Translations under genes and position numbers: made by a program
Assembly (NCBI GenBank): GCA_015143295.1
Contig: CM026554.1
Span: 26,443,215-26,507,214, forward strand
DNA from: Tetracentron sinense
Lineage: Eukaryota; Streptophyta; Magnoliopsida; Trochodendrales; Trochodendraceae
DNA: 64,000 bases
Direction of reading: 5' to 3'
The notes under the pieces: model-generated
Database searches by the model: none
What the model was told of the DNA's origin: nothing
The model's input: only the letters and a program-made list of their open reading frames with translations
Shown: positions 1 through 12,578 of the stretch, one piece after another
Position numbering within the stretch: position 1 is the stretch's first letter
How the letters are laid out: each line of letters opens with the position of its first letter

Positions 1-218
1 TATCGCTTGAGTTTGTAACTCAGGTGAAGGATTGCTTGTACATGTTTCAGTTTATATGTAGTTATTGTAAACAGTTGTACATTGAATACAGTTAAGTCAT
101 CAAAGGAAATTTTCAGTTCACTATTTATCTGCTTTGTATGCTCTGCAGGATGGTTGTTGTGGTATGTAACGAGCCCAAACTATCGCCTAACTCCTAAGGG
201 GTATTTTGGGGCGTTACA
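1..218 (+). mobile_element. 3' end of a Ty3/Gypsy (Tekay-like) LTR
   Basis: The stretch ends with CTCCTAAGGGGTATTTTGGGG followed by CGTTACA. This is nearly the same terminus as the two complete Gypsy LTRs ending at 30510 and 36168, and the mirror image of the - strand LTR starts at 10215 and 21078. No primer-binding site (TGGTATCAGAGC) follows, so this is either a 3' LTR or a solo LTR whose left part lies outside the window. It has no coding content. Confidence 0.8.
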
Positions 219-1800
219 CATACACCAGCATAAGCCTACAGATTATAGGTCTTTGTTTGGGCATAAACCAAGAGCACCCGTCAGGAGGGACTACCTTATT
301 CCTATTCTGTTACTGGTTTAAGCCGCTCCTGTATCATTTGTTCAGGTATAGGGACAATCTTATCCCTATACTTAACCATTTTCGGAGCTTGTGTGAGCCT
401 TGATTGCTAGATAGGTGTTACCCTATTCCTTTCTAAGTAAGGAAGATATTGTGAGGGTTAAAACCCTAGACTCTAACGAATCATATGAAGAAGTCATTGA
501 TTCATATTTGATTTTAACCCATTGGGCTTTGGCTCCCAACAACTCAGATTAGTGAAATGGACCTCTGTCCACTTACCCTATTGGGTCACACACGTTGAGT
601 TGACTCACCCTTGCCTGAGTATACATACTTAGTTCATTCACTTCAATTTATTAAAGATTCATTTCTTTCATCTAATTCAATTCAAATTCATTCATTTTAT
701 TTGTGTGTATCAACACCATTCAACATGCTAACAATTCAAATTAAGTGCATTAGTCTTAGGACTTTCCGCATCCATCATTCTTTGTGTACATTCATATTCA
801 TGACCAGACAAGGGGCAACATCCCATGTCAAGAGACCCTCCATTAAATCATGTGTGTTCATCATGACTATTTTCATTTTGATCTCATTTGTATCCTTCAT
901 CAATCATCTTGTCCATCATGTGACCCTCCTGTACATACATTTTATTATCATGTCAATTCATAGCAGACCGTGAGAGAGTGCCCGAAAAAAACAAAACAGC
1001 CAATTGAAGCATCTCTAGAGCCTGCCAAAGGAAGAAGGTCGAGAGCCATCATGCTAAAGCAAGATCGTTCGAGACTAAGCCAAGTCTAGTCAGTCTAGCC
1101 TAGGTTTTCAAAACTGTCATTTTTTTAACTCTGTAAAAAAAAATACATTTCAAAAACTTTTTTAGTCAAGTCATTGTACAATCCTTTTTACAAACCCAAT
1201 ACCTTTTCAAACATCAGCTTTCACCTTTTCAAACATCAGCTTTCTCAGACTTTTTACAAAATTGCTAAAACAGGCCCATGATGATGGTGATCTAGTGTTT
1301 CCCAAGAGCTCTAGTGACCTGAGGCCACCAAAAACAAAAAAAAATTATTTTTTCTTATTATGCTAACTTAATTTGCTGGTTTACAAAGGGATCATTCAAA
1401 CTGTGATTAAAATTCCAGAGTTCCCAAAGGTAGCATATATCAATGAGCCGGAAGAGGAATTTCCAAAAGAAACCCTTGACCCACAGAGCCAAGCGAGAAA
1501 GAAACAAAACTCCACAATGACCCTAAGAATGCAAAAATTAGAACCTTGCTACGTTGAGGGTAGAGAGAAAATGAGCTATCTCATCAAGAAGGTCTCACAC
1601 AGTACATTAGGCCACTATCAGAATTTGAAGTTACAAATCATTCATACTATTCAGCCATACAGAGCATCCACTACACACTGAAGCGGTATCACCCTCGCCA
1701 ATACACGGGACAGGAGGTTGTACCATCCTTCAGACAAGGTCCTATCACAACATACGCTCATCAAAATAAGGAAAGCGAAGGAAAAATTATACATAGAAGA
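219..1800. other. Unassigned non-coding stretch, probably decayed Tat-element sequence
   Basis: No convincing gene. Short open frames at 611-973 and 1373-1681 show no motif I recognise and have low-complexity TCATTCA-rich composition. The stretch sits between a Gypsy LTR end and an integrase remnant, so it may be degraded internal sequence of the + strand Tat-type element, but the sequence itself does not show this. Confidence 0.4.
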
Positions 1801-1859
1801 CTAACTAAGAAGCATTAAATCTTCATGGAAGCGTCAACAATTCATCGCACAATAGGAGT

Positions 1860-2000
1860 AGGTTCAGTCCATCTTTTGAAGGCCTATACGGTTGGAAATG
1901 AATTTTCTAGCGATATTTTACAACTCGGCTATATGGAGGACGAAGACCTCCCAGAGCCAGTCAATATGTATCAGATTAAGAGATCACTGTGCTTAAGATA
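1860..2000 (+). pseudogene. Integrase C-terminal remnant of a Tat-type Gypsy element
   Basis: Two neighbouring frames encode SPSFEGLY and then FSSDILQLGYMEDEDLPEPVN. The right-hand Tat element encodes the same block on the - strand (NYEGPYIV, then FSGGALRLGRMDDEDLPEPVN, ending at 37695). This is the GPY-type end of a Gypsy integrase, a DNA-binding tail that helps join element cDNA to the genome. The frame changes between the two blocks and no N-terminal domains remain, so it is a relic. The orientation is opposite to that of the big Tat element on the right. Confidence 0.72.
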
Positions 2001-2125
2001 TTGTCAAAAAACTGCGTGTACTCTCAATCGTTGTAGGAAATGATAGGAGGCCATTTTTGGCACATCATTTTTTCCCTATTCATAACCGATCAAGCTTATA
2101 TCAATAAGATCCGCTAGTTAGTACT

Positions 2126-2256
2126 TCGAGCCTAATAGCCTTTCTTTCTTTAAAATCATACACTGGGACACCTCCTACAAAATTTTTATCACCTGCTTGA
2201 ACTACGACATAACCTGATCTTGAAAAGGGCATGTAGGCAACCTGAAAATCAGGTGC
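2126..2256 (+). other. Conserved post-pol module of Tat elements
   Basis: Shares an ordered set of blocks with the - strand at 37441-37572: TAATAGCCTTTCTTTC, GGGACACC, GAACTACG or AAACTACG, ACCTGATC, GTAGGCAACC and AATCAGG. Spacing is nearly the same in both copies although the elements lie in opposite orientation. A shorter version (AACTAYG...CTGAT...TAC(G/A)TAGGCAACC) recurs inside the Tat LTRs at 17796-17850, 19508-19567 and 23692-23751. Function unknown. Confidence 0.65.
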
Positions 2257-3319
2257 GGTCAAAACAAAACAATCATCTTTCTTGAGCAAATACTGCTTCA
2301 AAAAAAACAAGGTAAAATCCAAAAAGGAAAAATTCAAAAGAAAAGAGCAAAATCAAAAGAAACAAAATCCATAAAGAAAAGCTCAAAAGAAGTGTTCAAG
2401 AAAGCTCAAAAGCAGACAGGGTGTCCTAAATCTTCGATCCTTTAGCCTACGTTTCATCCTATCCCAAGTCCTCCTAAATCCCTTCGAGATTAAGAGTACT
2501 AGTAGACTGACTGACAAATATCAAAAGTTATACATCTCATTCACAAGGCAATGACAGGAGAAGACAGATCAAATTATCAGAAAATCGTAGGCCCAGTGAA
2601 AACCAGAAATGGCACTGAGGCGCAAAAATAATGTGAGCCCAGCCTTGATATCGTTATCAAGGGCAAAAAAGGGAACAAGTGATTCAACTACGCAGGCATG
2701 AGTGAAATCCAGAAACGACCTCATTGCGCAAAAATTATGCGACCCCCCAGACTTGGTCATTTGAAGGGCAAAAAAGTTGAAATATGTTGGTAGCAGGATC
2801 TTGGCGGAAGTCAGCCTCAACCCCAGCAACATCACATCTGCAAGCACCCAGAAGAATCATTGTGATAACTCGAAGCCCTTGGCTCCAAGCATGGTCTAAT
2901 CTAGCATGTAACAAAGTCAAAACTAAGTTTGTACCTTTCTTAGCCATGACTCAAAAGGTTACAATTGCTTATTGTTATATTCTGTCTTCTAAGGGACAAA
3001 AGATCCACAATCTTCAGCAAGGGTAGACCCATTTTATGAATCAACTGACAAAGAGAGCATCCCTACTTGTTTTCAAAAATCAAATTCAAAAACAAAATTT
3101 TCAAAAAACAAGCTCATCTTTAAAATTTTTAGAGTCCTAGTATGTCTCTTGGCTTAGTCAAAAATCTATCTTCATCACTGGTGCAAAACAAACAGATCAA
3201 TCAAAGCAAAAGCAGGCTCGAGCACATCTCCTTCACAACCTAGCAATTGACATGCAGGCAAAGGACTGGCAGTGGCTCAAGGACACACTTTCACTCCTCA
3301 TGCTCCATCATTCATTTCA

Positions 3320-3780
3320 TTTGCTTTCTTATGGGTAAGCCACATGGCTATCCTCATTCATTGATTTACACTTTGCTTGCTTATGGATAAGCCATGTAGC
3401 TCTCTCCATTTATACATATTTGTTTGCTTATGGGCAGCCGTGTGGCTTTCCCCATTCATTCACTTAAATACTTTGCTTATTCATAGGCAGTCGTGTGGCT
3501 ATCCCCATTTTTACATACTTTGTTTAATCATGGGACGCTGTGTGGTAATCCCCATTCATACATCATACTTGCTTATGGATTAGCCATATGGCTATCCCCA
3601 TCCTCATTCATTTTTCATTCATCTGTTTGCTTGCTCATACCTGGTGAAGACGGTTGTGTAACCGAAGTTCACTAACTTTGCATATATGCTCGGTGAAGAT
3701 GGTTGTGTAACCGATCATCATTACCTTTACATTTTTATTTCTAATGGGTTAGCCGTGTGGTTTTCCCATTGATACATCTT
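3320..3780 (+). repeat. Tandem array, about 50-bp unit
   Basis: Repeats of a unit like CTTATGG(G/A)TAAGCCATGTGGCT + ATCCCCATTCATTCA begin near 3327, 3379, 3426, 3480, 3527 and 3571, a period of about 44-54 bp. Copies are diverged and carry small indels. Non-coding. Confidence 0.8.
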
Positions 3781-3949
3781 TCTTGCATAAATGAAACAAC
3801 CACGTTGTTGTCTCAATTCGTCATACACTCTGCTTGCTTATAAACTTGCTCCTGGACTAGCCGTGCGGCTACCTCCACTTATACATCTGCTTGCTTACTT
3901 GTGCTGAAGTGGTCGTGCGACCCCTTCAAATCTGACTTCATGTATCTTG

Positions 3950-4180
3950 CGGCATCTTACCCAGTGAGGCAACCGTGTGGTTGTCTACACCATAGTATAC
4001 TACCCGATGAGGCAACCGTGTGGTTGTTTGTAGCATGACATAGTACCCGGTGAGGTAACTGTGTGGTTGTCTGCACCATGGTAAAGTACTCGGTGGGGCA
4101 ACCGTGTGGTTGTCTACACTATGACATAGTACCCAGTTGGGAAACTGCGTGGTTGTGAGCACTAATTGCATCTTACCCAT
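3950..4180 (+). repeat. Tandem array, 43-bp unit
   Basis: ACCC(A/G)(G/A)TGAGGCAACCG followed by TGTGGTTGTCT recurs at 3959, 4002, 4045, 4088 and 4131, a constant 43-bp period. The unit shares the core CCGTGTGGTTGTC with the array to its left (GCCGTGTGGCTATC). Confidence 0.88.
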
Positions 4181-4199
4181 TTTTTTGAAGGAGTAATTG

Positions 4200-4705
4200 A
4201 ACGGTTGTCTAATTGACCTTCAGTTGCGGCCTCTCATGAAGCTGGTTACGTAACCAACCTTCACACATTTGCATCATTCACCACATGTTCACACTTCACT
4301 GCACATCACTCTTAAATGAGTAATTGACACGGTTTTTTGATCGACCATCAGTTGCGGCCTCTTGTGAAGTCAGTCTTGCTCTCTTCACTCACATCACTGC
4401 ATTACTTGCTCATTCTTAAAGGAATAACTGACACGGTTGTCTGATCGATCATCAGTTGTGGGCTCTTGTAAAGCCAGTCTTGTACACTTTACTGCACTGC
4501 ATTACTTGCTCACTCTTCAAGGAGTAACTAACACGGTTGTTTGATCGACCATCAGTTGCGGCCTCTTGTGAAGCCAGTCTTGTACACTTCACACACTGCA
4601 CTACAATACTTGCTCACTCTTAAAGGAGTAACTGACATGGTTGTCTGATCGACCATCAGTTGCGGCCTCTTGTGAGGCTAGTCTTGCATACTTCACACAC
4701 TACAC
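4200..4705 (+). repeat. Tandem array, about 100-128-bp unit
   Basis: CAGTTGCGGCCTCTTGTGAAG recurs at 4221, 4349, 4453 (variant), 4553 and 4657, so the spacing is 128, 104, 100 and 104 bp. Each copy also carries ACACGGTTGTCTGATCGACC, the same GGTTGTC core as the two arrays upstream. The array ends where the element at 4718 begins. Confidence 0.85.
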
Positions 4706-4717
4706 TACAAAACTTGT

Positions 4718-6911
4718 GTTAGACATATATGCCCTCAAAAGCTAATAAGAGACTTTTCTATGTTGATGAGACAAGCATCATATTCATATAACCAACTCTA
4801 TAGGGTATTTATATTAATTACTGTCTCATATGATGAAGACATAAAGTTCCATAGGTAACATTGTAGGAAAATCATGCAAAGGTTATGAGGAGATATGATT
4901 TTCCAGTTCCTTGTAAACCTAATATTATTCGAAGCCTCTAGAGTACTGGTTGGGCGCCGTACTTCAACATTGCTTGCACATGTGTAGTTTTATGAGATAG
5001 TGTGATGAATCTCATTCACAGAGAGTGGTGACTCTTGACTAACATGTGAGTATATGTAGCAAGTACATAATACTGAATGAGGTCACTAGTGGATACCCTA
5101 TGGAATACACTGTCAGATTGTATTAGGGTTATCCATTCGACAAATTATCCGTAGACCTGAGAGGTTAACATCCTCTCAAACATCTGTCTATATGGCTTTG
5201 ATGTGCCAATCGGCAATATCCAATACACAGGACTAACTCCGGGTACATTGGGTTATGCACACAATGTTTGGAGAAGTGTGTAAACACTCAATAAGGAATC
5301 CAAAACTCCTTAATTGGAGATAATGATATCAAGGTGATACTTGTTGAATTGAACTGTTAAATCCAGTATTGGTGCTTTTCGGTAAAATGGTCTTTATCGA
5401 AGTTGATATTTTCAATATGGAAATATATATATAAATTTATATATGTCAATTCTTTTCTAATATTTCTTCAAAAGTATTTTGGAGGTTCAGTTCAATGAAA
5501 AAGTAATCATGAGAAAGGGTTCTATTTATAAACTAGGGACTAGACAGTGGAATTGTTCCAATCCCGGAAGCTTACAAGTGATATCGGAATGTGGAAGGAT
5601 TTATTTGTAAAAAAATTGTGAGATAGTACTTACAAGTAATTCTCTAATTTTTGGAGGTTAGTCACATTGTGTTAATGGACATTATTGTGATTGGTGGAAG
5701 TCCAAGGACTTAGATAACATTCTATGATCCTAATGGAGTTTTAGGAAAGGTGTTTCCTAGTAACAATGCTTTAACCAAAAGGTTGAGTACTTGGTCCCAC
5801 AACCAGAAATAGGCGATCCCTTTAGATCTCACACACAAGGACTTTCTTAAAGTATTTAATTTAATTTATAATTAAATTAATTAATTTCTCTAAGTAATCA
5901 CTATATGGTATAGTGAAGCTCTAAAAGGCGGAATCACATTAGATGTGAAAAATCAAATGGGTAGAACCCATTGAAAATTATTATAAAAGAATAATGAAAG
6001 TGACCAAGAGGGTTTTGGAAACCCTTTAGGCTTGTGGAGTGGGCCCACCTAGGGTGGGACACCCACTTCAAGGAGGAAATAATAAATGTTATTATTTAAT
6101 TAGTTTCTAATAACTAATATCCTTATTGGATAAGGTTAGTTAGTTAGTTAGAGTTAGTTACTAATTAAAGATTCCTTAATTGTTAGGGATTCCATTAGTT
6201 AGTTACTAATTCAAGATTCCCTAATTGTTAGGGATTCCATTAGTTATTTACTAATTGATAAGGTTAGTTTCTTTTTAGATTAATCCTAATTGGATTAGGA
6301 GAATAATCATTAAAGAAACAATTGAGGAATCCTAATTGGATTAGGATAAGGTTGAGGAATTGTAATTGAATTACAATTCAAGCAATCAAGGGAAAGCCTA
6401 TATAAAGAAGTGGACGTCTAGCCCTTTAGATATATAATTAATTTTCAGATTTTTGGAAATCCTCTCCTCCCTCAATCTCACGCCCCTCTCTCTCTCTTGT
6501 CCCAAGATGTATGGTCACACCTCCCCACCCCTTTCTTCTCTTGTTTTTTTAGTTTGGAAATAGAAGAAGAATATTAAGGATCTTGTTAATCAAGAAAGGT
6601 TCTTGATCAATAAAGATTGGATCTTTTATTTCAAGATCCTAGACCTGGAAATTTGGAAGGACCATTAGTTTCCATGAGAGAAAGCTTTAAAGGAAAAAGA
6701 AGGTTCGTGTAAATCGATAGGAGACTTGACACTTGTGAAGTTTTGCGAGTACTATTCTAACATGGATTTGACTTAATAATTTCAAAGTCGCAAAAGTGAT
6801 TGTTATTCCTACCTTCATTGAATAAAATCAATTAGAATCTTAGTCAAATCTTAGGATTTGATGTATGCCTCCCAAGAGCTTTTTCTAAAATTAAAAAGAG
6901 GCATACTTTCA
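4718..6911 (+). mobile_element. 5' LTR of a long-LTR, Copia-like non-coding element (family D)
   Basis: Starts TGTTAGACATATATGCCC and ends GGCATACTTTCA, followed 3 bp later by a primer-binding-site-like sequence. A TATA box (CCTATATAAAG) lies at 6398-6408. Upstream of it are tandem copies of a unit with the inverted repeat CCCTAATTGTTAGGG (about 6130-6290). Parts of the same family recur at 18228-19224 and 20547-21077. The solo LTRs at 13765, 44029 and 61883 are more distant relatives with the same terminal TGTTAGACAT. Class assignment to Copia rests on the polypurine tail seen before the copy at 20547. Confidence 0.8.
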
Positions 6912-6914
6912 GAG

Positions 6915-6927
6915 TGGTATCAAAGCC
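6915..6927 (+). promoter_or_regulatory. Primer-binding site
   Basis: TGGTATCAAAGCC lies 3 bp after the LTR end. It is one base from TGGTATCAGAGC, the usual complement of the 3' end of plant initiator tRNA-Met that primes minus-strand DNA synthesis. Confidence 0.75.
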
Positions 6928-9900
6928 TTGGCTATGCTTCTCTTTGATTTTATTGAGTTTAATCAAGATTTATATCAAGATTGCCTCCCCTATGAATTTT
7001 GGTTACCCTAATGAATCAATCTTCTAGATTCTTGATGATTAGATAATCATTAATAGGGTTAAGGGATCCCCCTCTAGTTATTGAGGGAGTAATTAAGCCC
7101 TTAGAAATTAGTGTGATACTAATTTCAGTTTTGGATGATTTCAAAACCTCTCTTAATTCTAATAGGGATAGGTATATAGAGATATAAATTTGGTTAAAGC
7201 CTTTAAGGATTTAGAGATCCTTTTAGAATATTAAATTAAATTGTTTAATTTATTCTTGAGAGCCCTGAGCAAGTTTTCCCTTTGATTTAGACCACTTAGA
7301 TACCCATTGATATTTCGGCTAGCATATATAATGGGATCCTATTTATTAAATGTTAATTAATAAATCTCATAGTGTTTGACACCCTTGCTTAAGCGTTCTT
7401 GGAGATTAAAACTTATTTCGATTTGAATTGATTCATGGATTTTCGGATTTGTATTTGATTAGAAGAATCGATACATTTTCGGTATTTCAGCCATAAATTT
7501 GTGACCGTAAGTCCGATTTAGGTCTTTCAGTATATTGTTTCCAAGCTGTCGAAAAGATCTACAACTTTCATGAAGAAATTTTTTCCAGAATCAATCGTTT
7601 TGAGGGTCAAAACTTGAGTTGAAAATCTAAAGTGGGAAAATGAGTTTTCTAAATTAATTTTCCAAGAGGCTTTCAAATATTTCCTAAATTCCATTATTTG
7701 ATTTGAGAGCATGAAATGCTATTAAATCGTTTAATGGGCTATCAATTAATTAAATAATTTAATTATTTGATTCGAGAGCACGGGCTGAGATTTAATTAAA
7801 TTGTTTAACTATTTGCTTCGAGTCCACGGGCTATCATTTAATTAAATGTTAATTATGATATCCTTTATGGTTCCCTAAAATGTTTATGAGAATAATACCA
7901 TAATTATTGTAGTTGATTTGGATCAATTACATGTGCTTAGAATTACCGGCTACATAGTATTTATAAGTTTTTATTTGATTAATAGTTAATCAAGTAAATA
8001 CATAAATTTCATTGATTGAGATACAAGGTTTTATCTCAAGTGAATTTTAATTGATAGAGATCAATTATTTTATGGACAATTAATACTATTTTTTAGGTTA
8101 TTATTTTATTTAATTGTTAAATTAAATAATCCCTAAAGCAATTGGCCCTTATGGAAAATTTTGAATTCACCTATTATTGATTTTGAATTTAATTTTGGAA
8201 TCAATATAAGGTGATATTAAAAATTAGTAATTTGTCGATTTTTGTTTTGGTCTTTTAATTGTTATTAGATCAAAATAATATGGTAGGGATTAGATCCGTA
8301 GACTAGCCAAATTTAATATGGTGTTTTCTATTTGTTTATCAATTGAGGAATGTGATGATGAATTTTAGGGTTAGATTAAATCTTAGAGAAATTGTTTCTC
8401 TCAATGATTTCCCAAGCGTTAAAGGAAAATAGTTTTCTTTTAATGATGATCTAAAGCCCTAAGAATTCATTCTTAACATGCTTGCTTTCTTTGCTCTAGG
8501 GTTTTTCTATTAAATGTTAATAGAGGCCTTAACCATATGGGAAAGAGTTTCCCTAAGGTTAGCAAAACCCTTGTTGAGGTTATGGACTTTCTAAGTAATT
8601 TGTCTTGCCATGTTATTATTCATAATTAATGAATTATTAATATATATTCTTGTTGAATGGTGGATGGGTTCCATGATCATGTCTTCTTCTCTCTTTCTAT
8701 TCTCTTCTCTTTCTTCTTATGGGTTGCACTCCCCTTGAGCACCCTATTTTGGGTGGTTTCTCAAAGTTTCTTATTTTGAATATGATGTAATCTTAGTATT
8801 AGGAGTTGCTGATTTTTCTATGGAGAAATCGTATTGAAGATAAAAGATGATGGTGATCGCATGGAGAATAAATCTTGGAAGGTGTTTTACAAGAGTAGTT
8901 GTAGGATTTCTAAGATAACATGATCATGTGGACCCATTGTGTGGCTATGTTATGTATTTCATGTGATGATTTGTTATAGCTTTTAGTTGCTTAGGAAAGT
9001 TTATAACCCTTGTGATAATGTAATTATCGTTTTTGTGCAAATTTCGGATAATTGGATCAAATCCCACAATATGCGTTTTGTTGAAACATAAAAAGTTTAT
9101 GTTTAAATAAAAAACATTATTATAGCCCTTTTGGATGTGATGCATGTAGTCCATGTTGAAAATTTTACATGGAATTTGTTACTTGCATGATTATGAGATA
9201 ATTGTGCCTTAATTGGCATAGATGTAAGGTAACAATATTCACTATTATGGGAAGTACTTGAGTGACACTTATATACCCTAGTAGAGGTCTTAGAGAGTTG
9301 TTTAAAGACTCCCATAATTTCTTTTAGACTTAGGGTTGATGAATCCTAATGTGCTAAAAATAATTCGTAGAGAATTAAAGGGTAATATAGTCCATTTTTG
9401 ACTTATGGGTTTTAGTGATGCACATGGACACTTTATATTTGTTATTTTGGACCCATGGTGCTTGGTATGACCAATGGTCCATCATATGAATAAATGAACC
9501 ATCTAAAGCCCACCGATATTAAAATGACCTTTGTACCATTAGATTAAATCCATTAAGATTTCTGGGACTAGTGGGAGTTCATTGGAATTAATTTGATCTA
9601 ATTAAACGAAATTTGATTTATTATTATGTGATGTTTTTGTATATTGTGATACAATGATAAATATTGTGAATGCTTTTGATATATGCATTAGATGTATAAT
9701 TTGTTCATAATATTCTGTTTTCCCTTAAGAAAAATATCAAGTGAATTAAATGGGCTAATCTATCATACAGGATAATGTTGCCCTATGACCTTCCATTATC
9801 AATAAGACTACGAATTAATTAGCCCGAGTCTTGTCTCTCTGACAGGAATCAGACATAATTCAGTTTAAATTAAACTCTTAGTGCTTTATTTTTATAGTAG

Positions 9901-10214
9901 ATAGGAATGTCTATGACTTAATAGGAAGTGTCAACTAGCATGGGGGCATATTCCTACTTGATCATATAACAACCGAGAATAATGAGTTTCAATTAACCAA
10001 GGACCATGACGGCTGACAGGTGACAGTCATGTTATCTTTAGAGGTCACAAGAAAATTGGAAATCACTGATTTACATAAGGAGTTATGTATGAGATGTTCA
10101 GTGATGGATAGTTGCTATCCACCTTGTGGTGCATGTGTAATACTATCCTAGCATGAAAGATTGAATGTGTATTATAAGGCCACCCAATGCTAATCAGAAA
10201 TATGAAGTAGCATA
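6928..10214 (+). mobile_element. Non-coding internal region of the family D element (LARD-like)
   Basis: More than 3.2 kb after a clear LTR and primer-binding site without any gag or pol motif in any frame. It is strongly AT-rich. Around 7735-7860 it has three diverged copies of a unit containing TTAATTAAATAATTTAATTA and GAGTCCACGGGCT. This matches a large retrotransposon derivative, which must borrow proteins from another element. Its far end is not identified: a solo LTR interrupts it at 10215, and the sequence from 12574 on probably continues it. Confidence 0.6.
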
Positions 10215-12573
10215 TGTCGCGCCCCAAAATACCTCCTAGGAGTTAAGGGATACTTTAGAGGTGACTATTCGTACTTGCCAAACCATCCTGTAATGAACAA
10301 GGTAAACATGATACAATAATGCCAATAATCAGAGTGCGGAAGCGTGAACTAACTTTTTCTTTTCTTCTATAACTCTAAAATAGTATTCCAAGTTAACATA
10401 TACAAAATATATCAAGTTAAAGGTGGACATGCCCACCTATCAAAATACAAAATGAGAATCCTTGGAATTCTCTCTCTCTCAATAATCACCTCCGTGAGGC
10501 CAATGGTCCAAGTCCCTCGCCTCGGCCTGAGGCTCAACAACCAACTCCTCATATGGTTCTTCCTCGTCGTAGTCCTCCTCCACCCAAGGACCTGGGGCAC
10601 AAATGTCAAAAGGAACCCGTACACATGCCGACATAAAAGTACGGCTGAAAATGGAATACTCAGCGAGTACAAGCGACTAGCTAACTATAACAATAACAAG
10701 AACAACAGTAATAACCATAAGACACAATAATCAATTTTAACAGCGCTAACAATATATAACATTTAGCATTGAAAATGAAGCAATATAAATATCTTGACAT
10801 ACGTGCATGAATGCAAAAACTCCGGTAAATCTCATGTTTGGAAACCTGTTTCATGTTTCGGTATTTCTCATGAAAATCATGCATGCATGTCTTGTCTTGT
10901 TTGGAATCACATGTCTTGCTTGGTCTTGACTTGTATACTTGTGAGCCAGAAGATAGCACCCGCACCTCCCTGGGCTACCAACTTCCTTGATATTTCATTT
11001 TCTTGTGAGCTAGAGGCTAGCACCCTTCACTTGGGCTACCAACCTCATTGACGTTTTATTTACTTGTGAGCCAGAGGCTAGCACCCTACACTTGGGCTAC
11101 CAACCTCCTTGACATGTACTAGCTTCATTTACTTGTGAGCCAGAGGCTAGCACCCTCCACTTGGGCTACCAACCTCCTTGATATTCCATTTAAATACTTG
11201 TGCTTGAAAACGTTGGTTCATGCATGCATGCGTGGGTGTGTGTGGCACTTGTAATAATCATGATGAGAATATGACATGAAGGATAAAGTATAGCATTTCA
11301 ATTCATGGTATAAACATGTGGGAATTTAGATAATCTATATGGCATTTGATCAAGGTCATAGATTTGAAGGAACTTCATACATTCATGTTTTCATACTCTT
11401 CATTGATTGAGGAATTTCTCATTTAAGCATTTAATCAAACACATAACTTGCGACATTTCATAGTCATTTCATTTCCTCTTGTTATTGCATACATTCCATT
11501 CAAACATCGAGGTGTATTCATTATTTGTAGGATACCCTTCCACCATTTTCCATTACACACATCACATCCACACGGCATCCATCGCCGCAACTTTCACCCC
11601 ACACATCACACTATATTCATTCAATTTATCTTGTTTATTTTATGGAGAATAACATAACTCAAGAAGAATGGTAACACATTTACAAGATCATCAATTTCAA
11701 AGGAAAACCTAGGTTATTGCTAAGGGAGTTAATAGGGTGTACTAACCTTGAATTCAAAGCTTGATCTTAGGTGGAAACCCTTGATTGAAGCTCTAACTTG
11801 GAAGAGGAAAACCCCTTGCTTGAAGTATGTTTGATTTGGGGAAGAAACCCTTTGAGAAATACCTTGGAAACGCTGCCCGAGCTTCGAAAAGAATCCCACA
11901 CGTACTTGAGGGTGGATATGAGGATTCCAAGCCAAAGGGATGATTCTAGGGTGTTTAAACCCTTGATCTCTCTCTCACCAAATGATGCCCTAGGAGAAAC
12001 CCTCTTCTCCTCTCTGCCTTTCTCTCTAATGCTCTAAGTGTAGTGAGTGGGGACCCAAAAGCTCGAGCAAGCCCTTATAGGCGACGGTGTAACGCCTAAA
12101 AGATGAAAAAGCCCTTAATAAAATTCTGTAAAAATGCGAAAGACCGAGCGATTGGTGGTCAGGACCGAGCAATCGGTCGCCTACCGAGCGACCGGTGTTC
12201 TTGACCGAGCGATCGGTTGAAAACACCCTCTCTGGAATTTTTCCCCATACAAAAAAATTAACCAGTCGACAGATACCGATCGATCGCTGCTATGGACCGA
12301 GCGATCAGTCATCTGCAAATTTTGACCTTGAGTCCATTTTCCATCCAATCCTCTACTTGGACTTATCCCACTTCTATTCTAACCTCTTCTAAACATGACT
12401 AAGACCCTTCTAAGGCTATGATACATTAATAAATATTTTATTTAGTTATTTTATGACATTCTCGCAAGTTTTCCAAAGGTTTCCAATTTCTCATTTCATG
12501 AAAATGGAATTTAACAATGCTCCATGCCTTGACACGCATTCCAAGACTTACACAAAAATCCTAGGGTGCTACA
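10215..12573 (-). mobile_element. Solo Tekay-like Gypsy LTR (family L)
   Basis: On the + strand it starts TGTCGCGCCCCAAAATACC and ends CCTAGGGTGCTACA, the mirror image of Gypsy LTR termini. It is flanked by GCATA (10210-10214) and ACATA (12574-12578), a 5-bp duplication with one change. A - strand TATA box (CTATAAGGGC) lies near 12072-12082. Just upstream of it, 12141-12310, is a cluster of ACCGAGCGATCGGT-type inverted repeats. Four roughly 62-bp repeats (10938-11185), each with TAGCACCC...GGGCTACC, lie in the transcribed part. No genes; it is the product of LTR-LTR recombination. Confidence 0.88.
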
Positions 12574-12578
12574 ACATA

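Larger units (their letters stand above)
2001..4717 (+). other. 3' untranslated region of the left Tat-type element
   Basis: Lies directly after the integrase tail and has no plausible gene. It begins with a module (2126-2256) shared with the 3' untranslated region of the right Tat element, continues as A-rich unique sequence, and ends in three tandem arrays (3320-4705). In Ogre/Tat elements the region between pol and the 3' LTR is known to be hypervariable and to hold tandem repeats, which fits. The expected 3' LTR is not adjacent because another element begins at 4718. Confidence 0.6.

Noticed and set aside
219-973. Possible small host gene with a 120-codon frame at 611-973
   Set aside because: Composition is simple (TCATTCA words), there is no domain, no convincing start context, and it lies between retroelement parts.
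10412-10730. Frames of 86-92 codons on both strands near the LTR at 10215
   Set aside because: They lie in the solo LTR. Related LTRs (30021-30218 and 35687-35884) show similar short frames without shared protein sequence.
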